Assembly (NCBI GenBank): GCA_021324355.1
Contig: JAJPJD010000040.1
Location: 1-64,000, forward strand
Length of the DNA stretch: 64,000 nt
Origin: Actinomycetota bacterium
GTDB lineage: Bacteria > Actinomycetota > Acidimicrobiia > Acidimicrobiales > RAAP-2
Direction of reading: 5' to 3'
A program made the translations under genes and the position numbers. The notes beneath the pieces are model-generated. The model did not search any database. It was not told the origin of the DNA and saw only the letters and a list, made by a program, of their open reading frames with translations. This document shows, piece by piece, positions 11,384 through 20,802 of the stretch (positions are counted from its first letter, which is position 1; every line of letters begins with the position of its first letter).

Positions 11384-12167
11384 CGGCCGGCACCGTCGCG
11401 GTGGCCGCCGTCTCGGCTGGCTGGGCGGGGGCCGGGGCGCCAGCGGCCGGGATGGGGCGCTGCCGGGCCAGCCGAGCGGCCAGCGCGGCCCCGGCCAGGT
11501 ACCCGGGGCGCTCCTCGGGGGGCAGCGCCCGGCGGTGGCGCTCCAGGGTCGACCAGTCGCCCCGGGCGGCCGGGCCGGTCAAGGCGTCGACCGCCCCGAG
11601 GCGGGCCACGTCCTCCACGGCCGCCCGGGTGAGGGCGAGGAACGCCGCCGGGTCCAGGCCCACGGTGGCCGCGATCCGCTCGACCTGGCCCAGCAGCGCG
11701 ACCACATGGTTGGCGGCGATGCAGGCGGCGGCGTGGTACGCGGCGCGGTCGGCGTCGGCCACGCTGAACGGCCGACCACCCAGCGCCCGAGCCAGCTCCT
11801 CGGCCACCGGGTCGCCGGCCACCGCGAAGCCGATCCCGCTGAGCAGGCGGGCCGCGCCGACATCGGGGTTGGGCAAGGGCACCAGCGGGTGCAGCGAGGC
11901 CCGCCGCAGGTGGGGACCCAAGACCTCGAGGCCGAGCGCCGCCGCCAGGTGGACCACCACGCAGCCGCCGGCCGGCCGGACCTCCGCCGCCACCTCGGCC
12001 ACCGTGTCGTCGGGGGTCGCGATCACCACGATGTCGGCACCGTGAGCGGCGTCGGTGTGGTCCTCGTGGCGGCCGAGGATCCCCAACACCTGGTAGCCGC
12101 AGGACGAGAGCGCCCGCGCCAGCGAGCGGCCGGCCCGGCCCGGGCCGATCAGGCGGACGGACTTCAC
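11376..12167 (-). CDS. Rossmann-like and DUF2520 domain protein
   Basis: MKSVRLIGPGRAGRSLARALSSCGYQV; IVVIATPDDTVAEVA; SLHPLVPLP; 8-nt overlap with panC. Confidence 0.8.
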   Translation of the reverse strand: MKSVRLIGPGRAGRSLARALSSCGYQVLGILGRHEDHTDAAHGADIVVIATPDDTVAEVAAEVRPAGGCVVVHLAAALGLEVLGPHLRRASLHPLVPLPNPDVGAARLLSGIGFAVAGDPVAEELARALGGRPFSVADADRAAYHAAACIAANHVVALLGQVERIAATVGLDPAAFLALTRAAVEDVARLGAVDALTGPAARGDWSTLERHRRALPPEERPGYLAGAALAARLARQRPIPAAGAPAPAQPAETAATATVPAGV

Positions 12168-12220
12168 GCGGACCTCCTTCGGCGCTCCAACCCGCGGACG
12201 GTGTCGGTCGCCTTCAGTGA

Positions 12221-12703
12221 TCAGGCTTGGTCGTGAACCGGCCCAAGTGTACCCACGAGGCGCACCGCGCCGACAGCTGCGGCCAGGGCCTCGGGCGGCA
12301 CCAGCTCGGGCGCGAGGTCGCGCAGCGGCGCGAGCACGAACCGGCGCTCGAACAGACGCGGGTGGGGCACGACCAGGTCCGGCTCGCAGACCACCTCGTC
12401 GCCGACCAGCAGCAGATCGGCGTCGAGGGTCCGCGGACCGAAGCGCACCGTCCGGACCCGGCCGGCGTCGGCCTCGAGCGCCTGGCAGCGCGCCAACAGC
12501 GCCCGGGGCGGCTCCTCGGTGACCAGCTCGACCACCGCGTTCAGGTACGGCCCCTGGGGCGGGCCGCCCACCGGCTCGGTCTCATAGATCGAAGACACCG
12601 CCCGCACGCCCCCGCCCGCCCGCAGGAGCGCCACTGCCCGCTCCAGGTGGGCCCACCGGTCGCCCAGGTTGGAGCCCAGCCCGATGAAGGCTCGCCGTCT
12701 CAC
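12221..12703 (-). CDS. folK: 2-amino-4-hydroxy-6-hydroxymethyldihydropteridine diphosphokinase
   Basis: AFIGLGSNLGDRWAHLERAVALL; SSIYETEPVGGPPQGPYLNAVVELVT; GPRTLDADLLLVGD. Confidence 0.95.
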   Translation of the reverse strand: MRRRAFIGLGSNLGDRWAHLERAVALLRAGGGVRAVSSIYETEPVGGPPQGPYLNAVVELVTEEPPRALLARCQALEADAGRVRTVRFGPRTLDADLLLVGDEVVCEPDLVVPHPRLFERRFVLAPLRDLAPELVPPEALAAAVGAVRLVGTLGPVHDQA

Positions 12704-13071
12704 CGGCCCCGGCCGCGGACCACCCGGACCCCGACCGAGCCGAGGTCCTCGGGGAGCGGTGGCCGGAGCTTGCGCACCGCCACCACCACCTCGGCCACCC
12801 GAGGGTCCAGGGACAACACCGCCTCGGCCACCGCCTCGGCCACCGCCTCGAGCAGCTGGAACGAGGACGCCCGCACCGTCTCGGCCGCGGCCGCCACCAC
12901 GGCCCCGTAGTCCACCGCGTCGACCAGCCGGTCGCTCGAAGCCGCCGGTCCCAGGTCCACCGCCACGTCCAGGTCGAGCTCGAAGGGCTGGGGACGCTCC
13001 CGCTCGTGGTCCAGCACGCCGTGGGTGGCCACCACCCGCAGGCCGCGGACCTCGATCCGGTCCGCGCTCAC
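12700..13071 (-). CDS. folB: Dihydroneopterin aldolase
   Basis: VSADRIEVRGLRVVATHGVLDHERERPQPFELDLDVAVDL; VDYGAVVAAA; GTG at 13071. Confidence 0.92.
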   Translation of the reverse strand: MSADRIEVRGLRVVATHGVLDHERERPQPFELDLDVAVDLGPAASSDRLVDAVDYGAVVAAAAETVRASSFQLLEAVAEAVAEAVLSLDPRVAEVVVAVRKLRPPLPEDLGSVGVRVVRGRGR

Positions 13072-13586
13072 CCGGCAGAACGGGGGGAGGGGCCCACCAC
13101 CGCGACCACCAGCTCCCGGCCCGCCGGCCCCATCTGGCGCCCGACCATCTGCTCGACCGCCGCCACCGCCTGGGGCGCCGAGGGGATCCGCCCCGACCAG
13201 ACCAGGAAGCCGGCCACCACCCCCATCACCCGGTCGCCGAGCTCCTCGTGGTGCATGAGGACCCGCTTGCCGGCGGCCAGCGACTCGGCCACGTCCCGGT
13301 AGCAGTCCTCGAGCACCTGGCGGGGGTCGGCCCCGACCACCAGCGGGTAGTGGGCCCAGGCGAGCTCGCCCTCGTCGTAGGCGTGAAGGTTGTGGGGCGA
13401 GGGCAAAAGGGAGATCACTCGGTCGAACCCCTGGACCCGGAGCCAGATGATCTCCTCCTGGCGGCGCACCCGCCGGTGGTTCGGGGCAAAGCCCCCGGGC
13501 CGCTCGCTCACCGCCAGGCGGTCCCGGAGCACCCAGGTGAAGTTGCGCGGCCGGATCCCGGCCGCCCACCTCCCCTTCACCGGCAC
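13068..13586 (-). CDS. Dual-specificity-phosphatase-like protein with substituted catalytic Cys
   Basis: RPRNFTWVLRDRLAVSERPG...QEEIIWLRVQGFDRVISLLPSPHNLHAYDEGELAWAHYPLV...GKRVLMHHEELGDRVMGVVAGFLVWSG; resembles a PTP/DSP P-loop (HCX5R) with His in place of Cys. Confidence 0.65.
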   Translation of the reverse strand: MPVKGRWAAGIRPRNFTWVLRDRLAVSERPGGFAPNHRRVRRQEEIIWLRVQGFDRVISLLPSPHNLHAYDEGELAWAHYPLVVGADPRQVLEDCYRDVAESLAAGKRVLMHHEELGDRVMGVVAGFLVWSGRIPSAPQAVAAVEQMVGRQMGPAGRELVVAVVGPSPRSAG

Positions 13587-13607
13587 GCGGTCAACCTGCG
13601 CACCGCG

Positions 13608-14423
13608 TCACCCCCTTTGGCGCTCGGGCGTCCCGACCAGCCGGGCCGCCTGGAGGGCGGCCACCACGTCGTGGACCCGGACCATGTCGACCCCTTGGGC
13701 CATCGCCCAAGTGTTGGAGGCGAGCGTGGCCTCGGCTCGGTCCGAGGGGCCGAGCGGCTCGCCACCGCCTGCCGCCACCACGCCCAGGAACCCCTTGTTG
13801 GACGTCCCGACCAGCACGCCGGCCCCGCCGTCTTGGGCCAGCGCCACCAACTCGCGCACGTGGGCCAGCAAGGCCAGGTTGTGGGCCACGGTCTTGCCGA
13901 ACCCGATGCCGGGGTCCAGCCACACCTCGGCCACCCCGGCCGAGCGGGCCGCAGCGAGCAGCCCGGCCAGGTGCGCGTGCACCTCGGCCACCACGTCGTC
14001 GTAGCGGGGGTCCCGCTGCATGTCGGCCGGGGTGCCTTGGCGATGCATGGCCACCCACCCGACGCCGCACTCGGCCGCCACCGGCCAGGGCGACCCCGAG
14101 ACGTCGTTGAGCAGCACCGCCCCCGCGGCAACGGCCGCCCGGGCGACCGCCGGCTTGGTGGTGTCGACCGAGATCGGCCCGAGGGGGGCGAGGGCCTCGA
14201 TCACCGGGAGCACCCGCCGGAGCTCCTCGGCCTCTCCGACCGGAGTCGCCCCCGGCCGGGTGGACTCGCCGCCCACGTCGACCAGGTCGGCACCGTCGGC
14301 GAACATGGCCCGGCCGCGCTCGATGGCCCGGTCGTGCTCGAGGTAGCGGCCGCCGTCGAAGAAGGAGTCCGGCGTGACGTTGAGCACGCCCATTACCAAC
14401 GGACGCTCCCCACGCTCGACCAC
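13608..14423 (-). CDS. folP: Dihydropteroate synthase
   Basis: LVMGVLNVTPDSFFDGGRYL; VDVGGESTRPGA; ISVDTTKPAVARAA; WLDPGIGFGKT. Confidence 0.95.
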   Translation of the reverse strand: MVERGERPLVMGVLNVTPDSFFDGGRYLEHDRAIERGRAMFADGADLVDVGGESTRPGATPVGEAEELRRVLPVIEALAPLGPISVDTTKPAVARAAVAAGAVLLNDVSGSPWPVAAECGVGWVAMHRQGTPADMQRDPRYDDVVAEVHAHLAGLLAAARSAGVAEVWLDPGIGFGKTVAHNLALLAHVRELVALAQDGGAGVLVGTSNKGFLGVVAAGGGEPLGPSDRAEATLASNTWAMAQGVDMVRVHDVVAALQAARLVGTPERQRG

Positions 14424-14471
14424 AACCCGCAGCGTAGGCGACTGGCCCGCCCGGACCGGCGAGCGCCGGGT

Positions 14472-15041
14472 TCAGCGCCCGTGCACGAACTGCATGGCCT
14501 CGGCCCTGGTCGCCGCGTCTCGCCGGAACAGCCCCCGGACCGCCGAGGTCACGGTGAGGGTGCCGGGCTTCTTCACCCCACGCATCGACATGCACAGGTG
14601 CTCGGCCTCCACCACCACCAGCACGCCCCGGGGATCGAGCGCCGACTCGATCGCGTCGGCGATCTCGGTGGTCATGCGCTCTTGGACCTGGAGGCGACGG
14701 GCGAACCCCTCGACCAGGCGGGCCAGCTTGGAGATGCCGGTGATCCGCCCGTCGGCGTTGGGGATGTAGGCCACGTGGGCCCGGCCGATGAACGGCACCA
14801 GGTGGTGCTCGCACAGCGAGGCGAACGGGATGTCCCGGACCATCACCATCTCGTCGTGGTCGGCGGCGAAGGTCACCGTCAGGTGGCGCCCAGGGTCGTC
14901 GGAGAGGCCGGAGAACAGCTCGGCGTACATGGCCGCGACCCGGGCCGGGGTGTCCACCAGGCCGTCGCGGCCGGGGTCCTCGCCGATCGCCTCCAAGATC
15001 TCGGCGATGGCCTTCTCCACGCGGGCGATGTCGACTGGCAC
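14472..15041 (-). CDS. folE: GTP cyclohydrolase I
   Basis: [64 protein letters not shown] at 15041. Confidence 0.95.
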   Translation of the reverse strand: MPVDIARVEKAIAEILEAIGEDPGRDGLVDTPARVAAMYAELFSGLSDDPGRHLTVTFAADHDEMVMVRDIPFASLCEHHLVPFIGRAHVAYIPNADGRITGISKLARLVEGFARRLQVQERMTTEIADAIESALDPRGVLVVVEAEHLCMSMRGVKKPGTLTVTSAVRGLFRRDAATRAEAMQFVHGR

Positions 15042-15042
15042 C

Positions 15043-16554
15043 TCAGGGCTCCGCGAGCGAGGGCCGGTAGCGGTGCACCGAGGCCAGGTTGCGGTAGCGC
15101 TCGTCAACGTCCAGCCCGTAGCCGACCACGAACGCCGAGGGGATCCGGAAGCCGACGTACCGCAGATCGAGGGGCACTCGCTGCTCTCCTTCCTTCACCA
15201 ACAGCGCGCACACCTCGAGGCTCTCGGGGCCGCGGGCCTGCAGGTAGCGCCGCAGGTAGTTGAGGGTGAGACCGCTGTCGATGATGTCCTCGACCACCAG
15301 CACGTGCCGGCCGGCCAGGTCGGCGTCGAGATCCTTCACGATCCGGACCACTCCGGAGGTCCGGGTGGCGCTGCCGTAGGAGGAGACCGCCATGAAGTCC
15401 ACGTCCACCGGCAGGTCGATCGCCCGAATGAGGTCGCCCATGAAGATCATGGCCCCCTTCAGCACCCCGACCAACAGCGGCGGCGCCTGCGCGTAGTCGG
15501 CGGTGATGGCCGCGCCCAGCTCGATCACCCGTTCGGCCAGGGCTTCGGCGGTGACCACCGGCTCGCCAACCTCGTGCTGGGCCCAGCTCGGCACCGACGA
15601 AGCGACCCGCTCCGTCCTCACCGGGCGAACCTTATCGGACGGCTCTGCGACCGCCAGATGGCCCCGGGACCGCCGGACCTGCCGGCCCCCTTCGATCTCG
15701 GTCGCCACCCGCCGGCCGGCGGCCACCTCGAGCACCCGGGCCACCGCGGCCGAGCTGGGTGGGTGACGCTCGGGCGCCTGGTCGGGGACCAGCCACCGGC
15801 GGACCGCTCGTCGGGCCAGCGCCAGCGGCGCCGCCGCCAGGGCCCGGGCATCGCTGGGATCGGGCACCTCGGCTCGGGCCAGCTGGTCGAGCACCTGGGC
15901 CTCCTCCCGGAGGAGCCCGGCCTGGCGGGCGAGCACCGGCACCACGTCGCGGCGGGCCAGCTCCGAGCAGAGCGGCAGCAGCTCGTGGCGGACCCGGTTG
16001 CGCAGGTGCCGAGGGTCCAGGTTGGACGGGTCGCGCACCGGCTCCAGGCCGAGCGCCGCGCACAACGCCTCGGTCTCGTGCCGGCGCAGTTCCAGCAGCG
16101 GGTGCCTCGGGCCCGGGGCCATCGCGCCCAGCCCGTCGAGCCCGGCCCCGCGCAGCAAGTTGCACAGCACCGTCTCGGCCTGGTCGTCCATGGTGTGGCC
16201 GGTGGCCACGTCAGCCGGCAGGACCGAGCGCCGGGCAGCCCGGGCCCGGGCCTCCAGGTTCGGGCCGGGCGCCACCGCCACCTGACGACGCTCGAAGCGG
16301 GCGCCGAAGCGACGGGCCGCCGCCGCAACCACCTCGGCCTCGGCGGCCGAGCCCGGGCGCAGGCCGTGGTCCACGTGGATGGCGGTCACCCGGCAGCCGG
16401 CCGCCACCGCCAGCGCCAGTAGGGCCAGCGAGTCCGGTCCGCCCGACACCGCGCAGGTGAGCGGGTGGCCGGGGGGCGGGAAACTGCACCGTTCGAGCAG
16501 GGACGGCACCACCTCGGGCCAGCGGCGCTCAGCCGCCGGCGCGCCCTCGCTCAC
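15043..16554 (-). CDS. tilS-hpt: Bifunctional tRNA lysidine(34) synthetase / hypoxanthine phosphoribosyltransferase fusion
   Basis: Single uninterrupted frame: N-terminal TilS ([43 protein letters not shown]) followed by C-terminal HPRT ([45 protein letters not shown]). Confidence 0.9.
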   Translation of the reverse strand: MSEGAPAAERRWPEVVPSLLERCSFPPPGHPLTCAVSGGPDSLALLALAVAAGCRVTAIHVDHGLRPGSAAEAEVVAAAARRFGARFERRQVAVAPGPNLEARARAARRSVLPADVATGHTMDDQAETVLCNLLRGAGLDGLGAMAPGPRHPLLELRRHETEALCAALGLEPVRDPSNLDPRHLRNRVRHELLPLCSELARRDVVPVLARQAGLLREEAQVLDQLARAEVPDPSDARALAAAPLALARRAVRRWLVPDQAPERHPPSSAAVARVLEVAAGRRVATEIEGGRQVRRSRGHLAVAEPSDKVRPVRTERVASSVPSWAQHEVGEPVVTAEALAERVIELGAAITADYAQAPPLLVGVLKGAMIFMGDLIRAIDLPVDVDFMAVSSYGSATRTSGVVRIVKDLDADLAGRHVLVVEDIIDSGLTLNYLRRYLQARGPESLEVCALLVKEGEQRVPLDLRYVGFRIPSAFVVGYGLDVDERYRNLASVHRYRPSLAEP

Positions 16555-17663
16555 CCGGTCAGCGCCGGCGGCGAGACCCGCCGGGCCCAGGCGGCCGGGT
16601 CCCGGATCTCCTCCAGCGTGGGCAGCCACTCCGGCCCCCGCCAGACCAGGTCGAACAGCTCCCGGCCACCGATCCGCTCAACCTCCTCCACGAACCGCTC
16701 GCCCTCGGCGTACTGGCGGAACTTGGCCTCCAGGCCGAGGACCTGCTGGAGCAGCCGGGCTGCCCCCCGGGCCGACTCCCGGCGCTGCTGGAGCACCGCC
16801 CCGAACCGCGCTGCCCCCGGCACCGCCTCGGCGCCGGCCCGGCCCATGGTCACGTCCCCGTGCCCCTCGAGCAGGCTCATCAACGCCTGGATGCGGCGGA
16901 GGGCAGCCAGCTGCTCGTCGCTGGCCACCAGGCCGAGCATGCCCGCTTCCCCCAGAGGGTTCCGGCCGGCCCGGATCTCCTGGGCCGCCCGGCGGAGCGC
17001 CTCGAGCAGCCGGCGGGGGTCCGACCCCAAGGGCTCGAGCCCGGCCTCGACCAGCGAGAGGAAGTACGGGCGGAGCCACGGCACCCCCATGAACTGGGCC
17101 CGATGGGTGAGTTCGTGCAGGGCCAGCCACAGCCGGAACTCGGCGGGGTCGAAGCCGTGACGCTCCTCCAGGGCGGCCACGTTCGGCCCGACGAAATAGA
17201 CGACGTCCTGGTCGACCTGGTCGACCGGGTCGGTCAGGAGGAGGTCGTACTGGCCCAGGACCCGGGTCGACATCCAGGCCAACACCAGGCCGAGCTGGGT
17301 GCCGCTCAGCGAGCGCGACGCCCCGGCCAGTTGGCGGGCCAGGCCGGGGGCCGACGACGCCAGCACCGAGGGACCCTTGGTCGCCGCCACCTTGGCCAGT
17401 GTCGGGCCGAGCAGTCGCTGGAACGAGGCGACGTTGACGCTCACCCACCCCGGCCGGTCGATGACCCGGCCCCGGGCCGGCCCGGCCGCGTGGAGCCCGG
17501 TCGCCTGGGCCACCAGTCCCTCGGCCCGCAGCACCATCTGGTCGAAGTCCCGCTGCATCGCGGCCGGGCGGTACGAGGAGGGCACCGAGGTCCGGCCGGC
17601 GGCCCACCGGGCGACCCGGTCGGCCACCCGCCAGTCGATGAGGGGAGGCGGCGGATCGCTCAC
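16551..17663 (-). CDS. Zinc-dependent metalloprotease (DUF2342 / F420-biosynthesis-associated family)
   Basis: HELTHRAQFMGVPWLRPYFLSLVEAGLE zinc motif; family-typical N-terminus DRPGWVSVNVASFQRLLGP; 4-nt overlap with tilS-hpt. Confidence 0.85.
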   Translation of the reverse strand: MSDPPPPLIDWRVADRVARWAAGRTSVPSSYRPAAMQRDFDQMVLRAEGLVAQATGLHAAGPARGRVIDRPGWVSVNVASFQRLLGPTLAKVAATKGPSVLASSAPGLARQLAGASRSLSGTQLGLVLAWMSTRVLGQYDLLLTDPVDQVDQDVVYFVGPNVAALEERHGFDPAEFRLWLALHELTHRAQFMGVPWLRPYFLSLVEAGLEPLGSDPRRLLEALRRAAQEIRAGRNPLGEAGMLGLVASDEQLAALRRIQALMSLLEGHGDVTMGRAGAEAVPGAARFGAVLQQRRESARGAARLLQQVLGLEAKFRQYAEGERFVEEVERIGGRELFDLVWRGPEWLPTLEEIRDPAAWARRVSPPALTG

Positions 17664-17685
17664 CGCAGGCCGGACCAGCCGATGG

Positions 17686-17985
17686 TCACGGCGCGCCCTC
17701 GACCCCGCTGGCCATCCCGTGCTGGCGGCGCTCCTCTTCGATCAGCGCCGCCACCTTCTCCCGCAGGGCATCGGGCACCCGGTCCCGGCAGCGGTCGGCG
17801 ATCACCTGGCGCAGCTCGGCCTCGAACCCGGCTGCCCCGGCGCACGGCCCGCAGTACTCGAGATGCTCGGCGATCTTGCGGCGCCGCTGCTCGGTCAGCT
17901 CGCCATCGAGGTAGTGGTAGAGCTGGTCGATCGCAGCCCGGCAGTCCACCTCGCCGTCTGCGCCCTCGGGCCCCTCCCAGCTCAT
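17686..17985 (-). CDS. rsrA: Mycothiol-system anti-sigma factor, RsrA-like
   Basis: Zinc-binding anti-sigma motif HLEYCGPC in CRAAIDQLYHYLDGELTEQRRRKIAEHLEYCGPC; directly downstream of an ECF sigma gene. Confidence 0.85.
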   Translation of the reverse strand: MSWEGPEGADGEVDCRAAIDQLYHYLDGELTEQRRRKIAEHLEYCGPCAGAAGFEAELRQVIADRCRDRVPDALREKVAALIEEERRQHGMASGVEGAP

Positions 17986-17998
17986 CGTCTGTCCCCGT

Positions 17999-18577
17999 TC
18001 ACTCCGAGCGGACCTGCGCCGTCCCGACCAACCCTCGAGACTCGGCAAACCCGTGCAACGCCTTCTGGAGCGCCCTTCTTCCCCGGTGGATCCGGCTCAT
18101 CACCGTCCCGATCGGAACATCGGTGATCTCGGCGATCTCCTTGTAGGAGAACCCCTCGACGTCGGCCAGCAACACCGCGATCCGGAACACGTCGGGCAGC
18201 GACTCGATCGCCGCCTTCACCTCGTCGTCGGTGAAGCTGGCCAGGGCCTCCTCCTCGGCGCTGCGGTTGGACGAGCCGTCCGGCGCCGCCAGCCGATGGT
18301 AGAGGTAGAGGTCCTCCACGTCCTCCACGTCGGCCACCTCCGGACGGCGCCGGGCGGCCCGGTAGGCGTTGATGTAGGTGTTGGTGAGGATCCGGTACAA
18401 CCAGGCCCGCAGGTTGGTCCCCTCGGTGAACCCCCCGAAGCCGCGGTAGGCCCGCAGGTAGGTCTCCTGCACCAGGTCCTCGGCGTCGGCCGGGTTCCGG
18501 GTCAGCCGGAGCGCGGCGCTGTAGAGGGCTGGCATGTGCTCCATGGCGAGCTCGGTGAACTGGGCCTGGTCGGCCAT
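17999..18577 (-). CDS. sigR: ECF RNA polymerase sigma factor, SigR/SigH-like
   Basis: [60 protein letters not shown]; region 4 [28 protein letters not shown]. Confidence 0.9.
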   Translation of the reverse strand: MADQAQFTELAMEHMPALYSAALRLTRNPADAEDLVQETYLRAYRGFGGFTEGTNLRAWLYRILTNTYINAYRAARRRPEVADVEDVEDLYLYHRLAAPDGSSNRSAEEEALASFTDDEVKAAIESLPDVFRIAVLLADVEGFSYKEIAEITDVPIGTVMSRIHRGRRALQKALHGFAESRGLVGTAQVRSE

Positions 18578-18652
18578 TGCCGACGACCATAGCCACCCCC
18601 CGGACCACGAGGAAGGGGCCGGGCTCTGAGGGTGGCTAACCTGATCGGCCGG

Positions 18653-19492
18653 ATGCCCTCACCATCGCCCTCGGTCTCCACCGGCCCGACGGCACCGCCG
18701 GCCGGCGCCGGGCACCGGGGCACCCCCGCCCTGCGCTTCGAGGTCCTGGACGGCGGAGGTGTCGAGGCCGTGGTGACCACCCGCCACGGCGGGGTCTCCT
18801 CTGGCCCGTACGAATCGCTCAACCTGGCGCTCCACGTGGGCGACCAGGTCGAAGCGGTGCTGGAGAACCGCCGTCGGGCAGCCGCGCTGGTCTCGGCCGA
18901 AGTGGACCAGCTGGTGGTGGCCGAGCAGGTCCACGGGGCCGCGGTCGCGCTCGTCGGCGCCGCCGACGCCGGCCGGGGTGCGAAGGCCGCCACCGACGCC
19001 GTCGCCGGAGCCGACGCGCTGGTCACGGCCGACCCCGGGCCGGTGCTGGCCGTCCTGGTGGCCGACTGCGCCCCGGTCATCCTGCTCGACCCAGCGGCGC
19101 GGGTGCTGGGCTGCGTCCACGCCGGCTGGCGGGGGACGGTGGGCGGGGTCCTGGAGGCCACGCTGGGCGCGATGCGCTCCCTCGGGGCCCGACCCGAGCG
19201 GACGGTGGCCGGGATCGGCCCCACGGTGGCCGCCGACCGCTACGAGGTCGGACCCGAGGTGGTGGCGGCGGTCCAGGCCCACCTCGGCTCGGCCGAGCCC
19301 TGGTGCCGGCCGGGCCGGGCCGACCGGGCGTGGTTCGACCTGGCCGGAGCGGTCGCGGCGTGCCTGCGCCGGGCCGGGGTCTCAACGATCGAGGCGGCGC
19401 CGGCGTCGACCGGGCCGCCCGGCCCCTTCTACAGCGTTCGGGCCGAGGGCACCTGCGGGCGGTTCGGCCTCCTGGCCCGGCTGCGGCCGTGA
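18653..19492 (+). CDS. pgeF: Purine nucleoside phosphorylase / polyphenol-oxidase-like (YfiH/YlmD, laccase domain)
   Basis: [67 protein letters not shown]. Confidence 0.9.
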   Translation: MPSPSPSVSTGPTAPPAGAGHRGTPALRFEVLDGGGVEAVVTTRHGGVSSGPYESLNLALHVGDQVEAVLENRRRAAALVSAEVDQLVVAEQVHGAAVALVGAADAGRGAKAATDAVAGADALVTADPGPVLAVLVADCAPVILLDPAARVLGCVHAGWRGTVGGVLEATLGAMRSLGARPERTVAGIGPTVAADRYEVGPEVVAAVQAHLGSAEPWCRPGRADRAWFDLAGAVAACLRRAGVSTIEAAPASTGPPGPFYSVRAEGTCGRFGLLARLRP

Positions 19493-20802
19493 CCGCCCCG
19501 GCGTTCGAGTACCGGGGCTTCGAGCTTTCCTCGACCGGCGCGCTGACCTGCCACTACCGCCTGGGGGCGTGGACCTTCGTCGAGCAGGTCGAGTTCGGGC
19601 CGGGCGACTGGACCACCCCGGCAGCCCGCGAGGCGGCCCGCCTCGCCTACCTTTTGGCCGGCGCCTCGTACTACAAGGTGGCCGCCCCCCCGGTGATCCA
19701 GTTCGACCAGCCGCTCCGGCCGGCCGAACTGGCCCTCTTGCACGACCTGTACACCCGGGGCCTGGCCGAGTTCGCGTACCGCAACGGCTTGGACCTCTCG
19801 GCGACCCGGTTGGAGGCCTCGGTGGCCGAACGGGACCCGGTCGAGGCCCGCCCGCCCGCCGGCCGGCCCCTCATCCTGTTCGGCGCCGGCAAGGACTCGA
19901 TCGTGACGGTCGAGGCCCTAAAGGCCCGCCGGCCGGACGCCGCCCTGTTCGTGGTCTCCCCGCCCCAAGCCCCCTTTGCCGCCATCGAGGCGGTGGTCCC
20001 CCTCACCGGGCTGCCGGTGGTCCGGGCCAGCCGCCGCCTCGACCCGCAACTGCTCGAGCCGCCCGAGCGCACCGGGTTCCTCCAGGGCCACGTCCCGGTG
20101 ACCGGGGTGCTGACCGCGCTGGGGGTCCTGGCCGCGGTGGGCCATGGCCACGACGCGGTGGTGCTCTCCAACGAGCGCTCGGCCTCGGACCCCAACCTGG
20201 TCGTCGACGGGGTGGCGGTCAACCACCAGTACTCCAAGTCCGCCGAGTTCGAGGTCGCCTTGGCGGCCGCGGTCGAGTCGGCCCTGGGCCCCGCGCTGGC
20301 GGTCTTCTCGTTCCTGCGCCCCTACAGCGAGCTGTGGGTGGCCGAGCGCTTCTCCCACCTCACCGCCTACCACCAGGCGTTCCGCAGCTGCAACCGGGCG
20401 TTCGCGCTCGACCCGGCCCGGCGGCTCGAGCGCTGGTGCGGCGAGTGCGACAAGTGCTGCTTCGTCGACCTCATCCTCGCCCCGTTCCTGGCCCGCACCG
20501 AGCTGGAGGCGATCTTCGACGGCCGCGAGCCGCTCGCCCGCCTCGAGCTGCTCGGGCGCTTCGAGACCTTCGTCGGCCTCTCCTCGGACCCCAAGCCGTT
20601 CGAGTGCGTGGGCGAGGTCGGCGAGTCCCGGGCCGCGCTCGCGCTGGCCGCCCGCCGGCCGGACCGGGCCGGCACCCCGGTGCTCGAGCGATTGGCCAGC
20701 CGGCTCCCGCCGCTGCCGGCGGCGGTGCTCGAGGACCTGTTCTCCCCCCACCGCCCCCACTACGTTCCCGATGAGTTCGCGCCCGAGGATCTGCTGGTCT
20801 GA
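19489..20802 (+). CDS. murL: MurL-like UDP-N-acetylmuramoyl-L-alanyl-L-glutamate epimerase
   Basis: PLILFGAGKDSIVTVEAL nucleotide loop; NHQYSKSAEFE; RWCGECDKCCFVDLILAPFLAR; immediately followed by a MurD paralogue; GTG at 19489 overlaps pgeF stop. Confidence 0.82.
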   Translation: MTAPAFEYRGFELSSTGALTCHYRLGAWTFVEQVEFGPGDWTTPAAREAARLAYLLAGASYYKVAAPPVIQFDQPLRPAELALLHDLYTRGLAEFAYRNGLDLSATRLEASVAERDPVEARPPAGRPLILFGAGKDSIVTVEALKARRPDAALFVVSPPQAPFAAIEAVVPLTGLPVVRASRRLDPQLLEPPERTGFLQGHVPVTGVLTALGVLAAVGHGHDAVVLSNERSASDPNLVVDGVAVNHQYSKSAEFEVALAAAVESALGPALAVFSFLRPYSELWVAERFSHLTAYHQAFRSCNRAFALDPARRLERWCGECDKCCFVDLILAPFLARTELEAIFDGREPLARLELLGRFETFVGLSSDPKPFECVGEVGESRAALALAARRPDRAGTPVLERLASRLPPLPAAVLEDLFSPHRPHYVPDEFAPEDLLV

